From Oligoflexia bacterium (lineage in GTDB: Bacteria > Bdellovibrionota > UBA1018): 64,000 bases of DNA. The position numbers and the translations under genes are program-made. Below the pieces are notes generated by a model. It made no database searches. It had not been told where the DNA came from and saw nothing but the letters and a program-made list of their open reading frames with translations. The first letter of the stretch is position 1. Each line of letters opens with the position of its first letter. Positions 57,962-64,000 of this stretch are shown piece by piece. Location of the stretch: positions 1 to 64,000 of the forward strand of contig JAMPXJ010000025.1 of the NCBI GenBank assembly GCA_023701205.1. The letters run 5' to 3'.

Positions 57962-58588
57962 ATGTCCTCGCGGAGAACGGAAATGCAGCTTCCGCTGCCG
58001 GGGCTCAGTCGCAAGACCGGCGCACTGGCGCATGGGGGCGACCATACCCGCGGCAAGCGCAAATCCCGCCGACCCTTTGATCCAAAGCAGGCGTTGCATG
58101 TCGTGCTGCGCTCGAGTGGGGCGCGCGGGGAGCTTTCGATGCTTCATCCGCGGCACCGCGATCCTATCCTGGCGCTCCTGAATCGCCTGAAACAGCGATG
58201 GGGGGTCGCGGTTTACCGCTATGCGAACGTCGGAAACCATCTGCACTTGCTCATCCGCGCGAAATCCCGTGCGAACTGGCAGGGTTTCATCCGCGAGCTC
58301 TCGGGCGGGATCGCGATGATCGTGACCGGAGCGAAGAAGGGCAATGCCCTGCCGCGCGCCCAGGGCTTGGAGCTTCCCGAAACCGCACGACGGGCTTTCT
58401 GGGACGGGCTCGTCTATACCCGCATCGTGCGCTTCGGACGGGATTTCAGGATGATCGCGGAATATGTCTGCAAGAACCTCTGGGAAGGCTGTGGAATTCC
58501 GATCCGCGGGCTTTTGGCGAAAGGGTATCGGATCCTGGAAATCAGCGAGGATGGCGCGGTGCTGGTTTCCGCGGGACGGGGCGGTTAG
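57962..58588 (+). CDS. REP-associated tyrosine transposase (IS200-like Y1 HUH enzyme, RAYT)
   Basis: A 208-aa single-domain Y1 transposase: the HUH motif is HLH at 93-95 in VGNHLHLLI, and the likely catalytic Tyr is Y168 in MIAEYVCKN, with the helix FIRELSGGIAMIVTGA between them. Such solitary transposases (RAYTs) are not flanked by their own insertion-sequence ends but act on short REP palindromes scattered in the genome. The nearby palindromic repeats at 56821-57078 and 57671-57791 fit. A start seven codons later (MQLPLPGL) is also possible. The organism assignment leans partly on this family. Confidence 0.82.
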   Translation: MSSRRTEMQLPLPGLSRKTGALAHGGDHTRGKRKSRRPFDPKQALHVVLRSSGARGELSMLHPRHRDPILALLNRLKQRWGVAVYRYANVGNHLHLLIRAKSRANWQGFIRELSGGIAMIVTGAKKGNALPRAQGLELPETARRAFWDGLVYTRIVRFGRDFRMIAEYVCKNLWEGCGIPIRGLLAKGYRILEISEDGAVLVSAGRGG

Positions 58589-58651
58589 CTTCTTCCGCCG
58601 GTCGCGTCGCTCTTGGCCGAGTCGCTCGGTCGCACCTTTCCACGATCGCGT

Positions 58652-58700
58652 CATTCCCGGATCGTTCCATTCCCGGATCGTGCCAGTACGCGGATCGTGC
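58652..58700 (+). repeat. Three short tandem repeats before the RluA-family gene
   Basis: CATTCCCGGATCGT(T/G)C at 58652-58667 and 58668-58683, then a diverged copy CAGTACGCGGATCGTGC at 58684-58700. They end 12 bases before the ATG at 58713 and may be a regulatory or slipped-strand repeat. Confidence 0.6.
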
Positions 58701-58712
58701 TAGGGTGAGCCC

Positions 58713-59603
58713 ATGTCAAAAGCCAGACTCGATGCCATCGTCAAAGCTCGCTTTGAAGTGAGCTGGGGAAAGGCTCGCGGCTGGATCGAGACCGGAAAGG
58801 TCTTCGTCGATGGTGCGCCGGTCACCGATCCGGGGGCGCCGGTCGACGCCACCGCGGCACTCGAGCTCAAGATGAGCGCGCCCAGGCCCCGGGCTGGAGG
58901 CAGGGTCGGGACGCTGACGCGCGAGCAGGTGATTCACCTCGATTCGCAGCTGATCCTAGTCGACAAGCCGGCGGGGCTGAGCACCGTCGCTTTTGAGAAT
59001 GAGCGCGATACCTTGGAAGAGCGGGTCAATGCCTTTCTCGGGCAGAAACGCGTGGAAATCGTGCATCGCCTGGATCGCGACACCAGCGGGCTCCTCGTTT
59101 TCGCGCGCACGCGGGAGGCGGCTCGGGCGCTGGCAAACCAGTTCCGCTTCCACACGATTCAGCGTCGCTACTTCGCGCTGGCGCATGGAAAGGTCGCGGG
59201 CGGCACGATCCGCTCGGAGTTGCTCGAGGATCGGGGCGACGGGCTGCGGGGCTCGCGTGCGCCGGGAAGTCCCATCTCCCGGGAGGGGGCCCGGCCGGCG
59301 GTCACGCACGTGCGGCTGCTTTCGTATTTCAACGGAATGAGCCTGATCGAGTGCGTGCTCGAGACCGGCCGCACGCATCAGATCCGCATCCACCTGAGCG
59401 AGGCCGGACATCCGCTCGTGGGAGAACGGGCTTACATCCGGGAATTTCAAGGTCCCCGGATTGCCGCGCCGCGAATCATGCTGCATGCGGCGGAGCTGGG
59501 CTTCGTTCATCCCACGCAGGCCGCGCCCATGAGGTGGAGGGTTCCGCCACCGGGGGATTTCCAGGGAATGCTGGATGCCGAGGCGGCCCGGATCGTGAGC
59601 TGA
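58713..59603 (+). CDS. RluA-family pseudouridine synthase
   Basis: A 296-aa protein with an N-terminal S4-like RNA-binding region (SWGKARGWIETGKVFVDGAPV) and the RluA catalytic motif VHRLDRDTSGLLVFA, whose Asp forms the covalent intermediate, followed by GRTHQIRIHLSEAGHPLVG and AAELGFVHP. It isomerises uridine to pseudouridine in 23S rRNA or tRNA; the exact site (RluD, RluC or TruC type) cannot be told. AGGGTGA lies upstream of the ATG. It precedes valS by 34 bases. Confidence 0.92.
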   Translation: MSKARLDAIVKARFEVSWGKARGWIETGKVFVDGAPVTDPGAPVDATAALELKMSAPRPRAGGRVGTLTREQVIHLDSQLILVDKPAGLSTVAFENERDTLEERVNAFLGQKRVEIVHRLDRDTSGLLVFARTREAARALANQFRFHTIQRRYFALAHGKVAGGTIRSELLEDRGDGLRGSRAPGSPISREGARPAVTHVRLLSYFNGMSLIECVLETGRTHQIRIHLSEAGHPLVGERAYIREFQGPRIAAPRIMLHAAELGFVHPTQAAPMRWRVPPPGDFQGMLDAEAARIVS

Positions 59604-59637
59604 TTTTCGACTAGAGGCTTTTTCTAGCATTATCCGC

Positions 59638-62460
59638 ATGCTAGATTCAGCTTCTATGCGTCCATTAGGCAAAAGCTATGAGCCGGCCGAGTTCGAGCGC
59701 GAGCTCTATCAGGTCTGGGATGAGTCGGGCTGCTTTGAAGCTTCGGACGAAAGCGTTCCCGGCCAGAAGTCCTTTTCGATCGTCATCCCTCCGCCGAACG
59801 TCACGGGCGTGCTGCACATGGGGCATGCGCTCACGAACACGATCCAGGACATCCTCGTCCGCTGGCGCCGGATGAAGGGCGACAACACGCTCTGGCTCCC
59901 GGGCACGGACCACGCGGGCATCGCCACCCAGGCGCAGGTCGAAAAGCAGATCGCGAAAGAAGGCAAAAGCCCTTCGGGCAAGCCGCTCACGCGCCACGAT
60001 CTGGGACGCGAGGCCTTTGTCGCCCGCACCTGGAAATGGAAAGAGGACCACGGACGCGAGATCACCCACCAGCTCAAGCGCCTGGGCTCGTCGCTCGACT
60101 GGAAGCGCGAGCGCTTCACGATGGATGAGGGGCTTTCGGCGGCGGTACGCGAGGTTTTCGTACGCCTCTACGAGGAAGGCCTGATCTATCGCGGCGAGCG
60201 CATCATCAACTGGTGCCCGCGCTGCCAGACCGCGCTTTCGGACCTCGAGGTCATCCCCAAGGAGCGCAAAGGCAACTTCTGGCACCTCGTCTACAAAGTG
60301 GTCGATGAGAATGGCAAGCCCGTGAAGGGCGCCGACGGCAATCAGGAACAGCTCGTGATCGCGACGACCCGGCCCGAGACGCTGCTCGGCGATACGGCGG
60401 TCGCGGTGCATCCCGAGGATGAGCGCTACAGGCACCTGCACGGCAAAAAGGTCGTGCTACCGCTCCTGGGGCGCGTGATCCCGATCATCACCGACAGCTA
60501 CGTCGACAAGGAGTTCGGCAGCGGCGCGCTCAAGGTGACGCCGGCGCACGACTTCAACGATTACGATCTGGGCAAGCGCCACAACCTGCCCATGGTTTCG
60601 GTCATGGGCAAGGACGGGCGGATCACCCCGGCCGGCGGCCCGTACGCGGGCATGAAGTTCGCCGAGGCGCGCGAGCAGGTCGTTCTGAATCTTCGCGAGC
60701 AGGGCCTGCTCGTGAAAACCGAGGATCATGTCCACAAGGTGGGCCTCTGCCAGCGCTGCGAAAACGTGGCCGAACCCATCATCTCCAAGCAGTGGTTCGT
60801 GAAGATCGAACCTCTGGCCAAGCCCGCGATCGCCGCGGTGGAGACCGGCAAGATCCAGTTCAGCCCGAAAAACTGGGAGAAGACCTACTTCGAATGGATG
60901 TACAACATCCGCGACTGGTGCATCTCACGGCAGCTCTGGTGGGGGCATCAGATCCCCGCCTGGTACTGCGGCAGCTGCCAGGAGCTCACGGTGGCGCGCG
61001 AGAAGCCCGCGAAATGCCCGGGCTGCGGCGCTCGCGCTTCGGAGCTCAGGCAGGACGAAGACGTGCTCGATACCTGGTTCAGCTCGGCGCTCTGGCCTTT
61101 TTCGACCCTGGGTTGGCCCGAGAAGACGAAGGCGCTCGAGACCTTCTACCCGACCTCCATCCTCGAGACCGGCTTCGACATCATCTTCTTCTGGGTGGCC
61201 CGGATGATCATGATGGGCATCCATTTCAGGGACGAGGTACCCTTCCACAAGGTTTATCTCCACGCCATGGTGCGCGACGAGAAGGGCGAGAAGATGTCCA
61301 AGTCCAAGGGCAACGTGATCGACCCGCTCGTGCTCATCGAGCAGCACGGGGCGGATCCGTTGCGCTTCACGCTGGCCGCGATGGCGGGCCAGGGGCGCGA
61401 TATCAAGCTCTCGGTCGATCGCGTGGAAGGCTACCGCGCCTACTGCAACAAGATCTGGAACGCGGTGAAGTTCTTCCACCTGCAGCTCGACGCGCTGAAG
61501 GAAAAGGGCATCGAGGTCGCGGAGCCCGCGGGCGGGCTCGAGAATTGGATCGGCGAGAACCGGGCGAAGCTCGACGTTCACGATCGTTGGATCCTTTCGC
61601 GCGTGGAACGGCTGATTCCCGCGGTGGAAGGGGGGCTCGAGCGCTTCGAGCTCAACGAGTCGGCGCAGGCGCTTTATGAGTTCAGCTGGCATGAGTTCTG
61701 CGACTGGTACATCGAGCTTTCGAAGCTGCCTTTCCGGGGTGCGGACAGCGGCAAAGCCATCGGAACGCTCTATACCCTGCGCTACACGCTCGAGGTGCTG
61801 CTCAGGCTGTTGCATCCGTTCATTCCGTTCGTGACTGAGGAGCTTTGGCGTTCCCTTCCCTGGAGGAAGGCCGCGAACACCCCGACGCGCGCGCGCGACG
61901 GCAAGCCCGCGGTCATGACGTTGATGCTGCAGGAGTTCCCCAGGCAGCACGCCGCGTGGATCGACGAGGCGGCGGAAAAGGAAATCGCCGCCGTGCGAGG
62001 GCTCGTGGAGGCGGTGAGGAACTTCCGCGGCGAGAACAACATCGCGCCGCGCGTGGAGTTCGCCTTGCGCTACAAGGCGGCCGCGGCCGAGACGGAGGCG
62101 CTGCTCGCGCGTTCAACCGAGCAGGTGCGCTCGCTCGCTCGCGTCTCGGCGCTGGAGCGGGCGGCGGGAGCCGGAGGGGCGACCGAAGCCGTGCTTCCCG
62201 TGTCTTATCCGCCCGTGGAGCTTCGCATCGATCTCAAAGGGCTGGTGAATATCGAGGAAGAGACCCGTCGTCTCCGCAAGGAGATCGAAAAGGTCGCGGG
62301 GGACATCCAGTTCGTCAGCAACAAGCTCTCGCAGGAAACCTTCATCGCCAAGGCCCCTCCGCAGCTCGTCGAGAAGGAGCGCAAGCGCCAGCAGGAGCTC
62401 GAGGCCAAGCGCCAGGAGCTGGAGGCGGCGCTCGCGCGGCTTTCGAAGCTCTCCGGATGA
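59638..62460 (+). CDS. valS: Valyl-tRNA synthetase
   Basis: Class I aminoacyl-tRNA synthetase of 940 aa that charges tRNA-Val. HIGH-type motif PPPNVTGVLHMGHA (HMGH at 60-63), an editing domain (GDTAVAVHPEDERY, then KVTPAHDFNDYD), KMSKSKGN (552-559), an anticodon-binding domain and a C-terminal coiled coil from about residue 870 (rich in Glu/Lys/Arg). The start may be the Met at 59638 or the one six codons later. TAGCAT (59625-59630) lies 7 nt before the ATG, another short-leader arrangement, and a small CTAGA/TCTAG inverted repeat precedes it. Overlaps the next gene by ATGA. Confidence 0.97.
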   Translation: MLDSASMRPLGKSYEPAEFERELYQVWDESGCFEASDESVPGQKSFSIVIPPPNVTGVLHMGHALTNTIQDILVRWRRMKGDNTLWLPGTDHAGIATQAQVEKQIAKEGKSPSGKPLTRHDLGREAFVARTWKWKEDHGREITHQLKRLGSSLDWKRERFTMDEGLSAAVREVFVRLYEEGLIYRGERIINWCPRCQTALSDLEVIPKERKGNFWHLVYKVVDENGKPVKGADGNQEQLVIATTRPETLLGDTAVAVHPEDERYRHLHGKKVVLPLLGRVIPIITDSYVDKEFGSGALKVTPAHDFNDYDLGKRHNLPMVSVMGKDGRITPAGGPYAGMKFAEAREQVVLNLREQGLLVKTEDHVHKVGLCQRCENVAEPIISKQWFVKIEPLAKPAIAAVETGKIQFSPKNWEKTYFEWMYNIRDWCISRQLWWGHQIPAWYCGSCQELTVAREKPAKCPGCGARASELRQDEDVLDTWFSSALWPFSTLGWPEKTKALETFYPTSILETGFDIIFFWVARMIMMGIHFRDEVPFHKVYLHAMVRDEKGEKMSKSKGNVIDPLVLIEQHGADPLRFTLAAMAGQGRDIKLSVDRVEGYRAYCNKIWNAVKFFHLQLDALKEKGIEVAEPAGGLENWIGENRAKLDVHDRWILSRVERLIPAVEGGLERFELNESAQALYEFSWHEFCDWYIELSKLPFRGADSGKAIGTLYTLRYTLEVLLRLLHPFIPFVTEELWRSLPWRKAANTPTRARDGKPAVMTLMLQEFPRQHAAWIDEAAEKEIAAVRGLVEAVRNFRGENNIAPRVEFALRYKAAAAETEALLARSTEQVRSLARVSALERAAGAGGATEAVLPVSYPPVELRIDLKGLVNIEEETRRLRKEIEKVAGDIQFVSNKLSQETFIAKAPPQLVEKERKRQQELEAKRQELEAALARLSKLSG

Positions 62461-63110
62461 GGCGGGCGATCCTGATCGGGCCCCGACCCGTGCCTCCGGC
62501 GCTGGTCCGGGAGCTTCGGCTCGGGCCGGGGGATTTCATCATCGCGGTCGACGGTGGGCTTCGCCGGTGTCGCAGGCTCGGCCTTCGTCCCGGGCTCGCC
62601 ATCGGCGACTGGGACAGCTTAGGCGCGCGCTCGCCCGAGCGGGCGCTCGCGGGAATCCCGCACCTGACTCTCCCGCGGGAAAAGGACTGGAGCGATCTCT
62701 GCTACGCGCTCGATGCGGCTGAGGCGCTCGGCGCGCGAGAGATCGTCTGTCTTGGCGTGACTGGGGGCCGGCCGGACCACCAGCTGGGTGTTTTGCTGGA
62801 TCTTTCGGAGGCCGCGGCTTCGAGCGCCAGCCGGTTTCGATCGGTTCAGGCGTGGGGAGCGGACGGGCGGTATCACTTTATTTCCTCTCGCATGCCTCGC
62901 TGGACGGCGCGGCTGGAGCCGGGGCGATGCGTTTCGGTTTTCGCGCTGGGCGGGCCGGCGAAGGGGGTTTCGCTTCGGGGTTTCCGTTACCCGCTTCGGA
63001 ACGCCCCGCTCGTTCCATCCTCCCGGGGATTGAGCAATCGGGTCGTATCCCGGGTCTGTACGGTGGCTGTAGGCAGGGGGAGCCTGCTCGTGCTCGTGGG
63101 TCCCGAATAA
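62457..63110 (+). CDS. thiN: Thiamin pyrophosphokinase
   Basis: A 217-aa enzyme that transfers pyrophosphate from ATP to thiamin, giving ThDP, the cofactor used by the transketolase and acetolactate-synthase-like enzymes upstream. Motifs: IIAVDGGLRRCRRLGLRPGLAIGDWDS, KDWSDLCYALDAAEALG and GVTGGRPDHQLGVLLDL, then a C-terminal beta domain ending GLSNRVV. The ATG at 62457 overlaps the valS stop (ATGA), so the frame upstream of it is antisense-free valS sequence in another frame and not part of this gene. Confidence 0.9.
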   Translation: MRRAILIGPRPVPPALVRELRLGPGDFIIAVDGGLRRCRRLGLRPGLAIGDWDSLGARSPERALAGIPHLTLPREKDWSDLCYALDAAEALGAREIVCLGVTGGRPDHQLGVLLDLSEAAASSASRFRSVQAWGADGRYHFISSRMPRWTARLEPGRCVSVFALGGPAKGVSLRGFRYPLRNAPLVPSSRGLSNRVVSRVCTVAVGRGSLLVLVGPE

Positions 63111-63113
63111 AGT

Positions 63114-63141
63114 TTGACACTGGTTGCTGTTAAAATAAAAT
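63114..63141 (+). promoter_or_regulatory. Promoter of the lipoprotein gene
   Basis: TTGACA (63114-63119) and TAAAAT (63136-63141) separated by 16 bp, directly after the thiN stop. The gene's ATG at 63188 is preceded by GAGAGAGG, so its mRNA has an ordinary leader. Confidence 0.65.
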
Positions 63142-63187
63142 ATCGGTGCCGGCGAAGGATGGCCGGTAAAAGAGAGAGGCCAACCGT

Positions 63188-64000
63188 ATGAAGCGTCTGA
63201 GGCTCAGCCGAGGGTATCGGAAGGTGGCGGTCTGCATGCTGGGAGCGGCCTGGCTGGCCGGCTGTCGTGGAAGTGTTGCGACAGAAGAGACCGCCTCGCC
63301 GGTGCCTTCTGCGGCGCCGTCGGAAACTCCGATCCAGGAAGGCGTCGTGAACGATACCGTGGGCTTCCAGATCTCGATTCCGGATGCGACCACGCATGAT
63401 TACGCGATTCACGAGGCTTCAAGCTGGAGTACGCCTTGTAAGATCACCGCCAGCTCCGCTTCGAAGAGCATCGACTGCTATGTCGAAGGCCATGAGCTCG
63501 ATCTTTACTTCTTCGGCGCCAAGTTGAATTACAACGTCCCGAAGGACCTCTGCTCGTATGTCCGGGTTTCGCCTCCTTACTTTTATTTCCGGGAGCCGGG
63601 GGACGGTCCTACGGCGATTTCATATGATGTCGATCAGAACGGGGCGTTTCAGAACGTGAGCCCCGCGGGGATCCTGGTCGGAGGCCAGCCGAGCTGCGCT
63701 TATGATTATACCTCCGAGGACGGGCCGAATTGCTGCTCGGGGAAGTATTCCCTGTCGGTTCGGGTCTGGGATGCGACGGCTGGAGCCTATGGAAGTCCGA
63801 CCGTCTCCGAAGGCGACTGGGGCGGAAAAGTGACCCAATGTCTCGCGGGTCCGGCAATGAGCACGCAGTCTTTGAGCAAGTATGGCTGGCCTCGTCCTTC
63901 GGTTCATTTCGTTGAAGGCACGGGTGTCAATCGGACGTACGAAGTTACCGCGCCCATGTCGAAGGATCTCGCGAGCAATCTTCACGTGGCCAATTATTTC
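63188..64000 (+). CDS. Predicted secreted lipoprotein, 3' end outside window
   Basis: Open from the ATG at 63188 to the window edge (at least 271 aa). It has a lipoprotein signal: basic start, hydrophobic stretch VCMLGAAWLAGC with lipobox LAGC (lipidated Cys at 26), followed by a Ser/Pro/Glu-rich linker. The mature part contains several cysteines (for example SSWSTPCKI, SIDCYVEG, GPNCCSGKYS) and reads like a beta-rich extracytoplasmic domain. I do not recognise a family. It probably sits in the outer or inner membrane facing the periplasm. Confidence 0.75.
   Translation, partial: MKRLRLSRGYRKVAVCMLGAAWLAGCRGSVATEETASPVPSAAPSETPIQEGVVNDTVGFQISIPDATTHDYAIHEASSWSTPCKITASSASKSIDCYVEGHELDLYFFGAKLNYNVPKDLCSYVRVSPPYFYFREPGDGPTAISYDVDQNGAFQNVSPAGILVGGQPSCAYDYTSEDGPNCCSGKYSLSVRVWDATAGAYGSPTVSEGDWGGKVTQCLAGPAMSTQSLSKYGWPRPSVHFVEGTGVNRTYEVTAPMSKDLASNLHVANYF

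Noticed and set aside
1..64000. tRNA, rRNA or riboswitch genes
   Set aside because: None was recognised by eye in the intergenic regions; a covariance-model search was not possible.

Overview
The window is GC-rich DNA from a Gram-negative bacterium. It carries lipopolysaccharide sugar genes (RmlA/RmlB, GmhA, GDP- and CDP-sugar enzymes), a Wzm/Wzt-type polysaccharide ABC exporter, an RNase E/G with a long charged tail, a SlyD-like chaperone and a REP-associated transposase of a kind I associate with Bdellovibrionota and other former deltaproteobacteria. That placement is an inference; no marker here settles the phylum.

Layout. 1-3735: housekeeping pair rne/rng (5' end outside the window) and prmA. 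3741-49859: a large surface-polysaccharide locus. It starts with an eight-gene minus-strand operon (3741-11984) in which six of the seven junctions are ATGA overlaps, holding rmlA, rmlB, two glycosyltransferases, a methyltransferase, a split transketolase and an epimerase. Then come membrane GT-C type proteins and gmhA (12067-15843), gmd with rfbH, rfbF and rfbG (CDP-3,6-dideoxyhexose precursors), a GH30 hydrolase, an AT-richer patch with a pyruvyltransferase-like and a NeuB-like gene, a four-gene operon with a ThDP enzyme, an SDR, a dehydroquinate-synthase-like cyclase and an FGGY kinase (36728-41757), the exporter (41747-43305), an RmlC/AscE-like epimerase with a reductase, and a second rfbG operon. 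52551-64000: manB, a POT peptide transporter, slyD, the transposase with REP-like repeats, an RluA-family gene, valS, a thiamin pyrophosphokinase and the start of a lipoprotein gene.

The most striking feature is a scattered family of single-gene units that interrupts the polysaccharide locus. Nine intact genes encode an ATPase (AAA_14-like) joined to a winged-helix and PD-(D/E)XK-like DUF4143 region, and there are two or three broken copies. They fall into about five sequence subfamilies. Almost every unit has its own different palindrome or tandem repeat right in front of the gene, overlapping a promoter whose -10 lies only 6-8 nt from the start codon, which predicts leaderless mRNAs. Five intact units, one broken copy and a Fic gene are packed nearly end to end at 15818-24178. 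Another unit plus a fossil (45056-46557) is flanked by a perfect 23-bp direct repeat placed so that both neighbouring genes keep intact 3' ends. I read these as selfish or defence-like cassettes with private operators; this is the best candidate here for an undescribed system.

Functionally, the polysaccharide genes can supply dTDP-4-keto-6-deoxyglucose, GDP-4-keto-6-deoxymannose and CDP-3,6-dideoxy-4-ketohexose, with further branches toward a branched or carbocyclic sugar. Assembly is by cytoplasmic and membrane glycosyltransferases and export by the ABC transporter. RmlD, ManC and a polymerase/flippase were not seen in the window.
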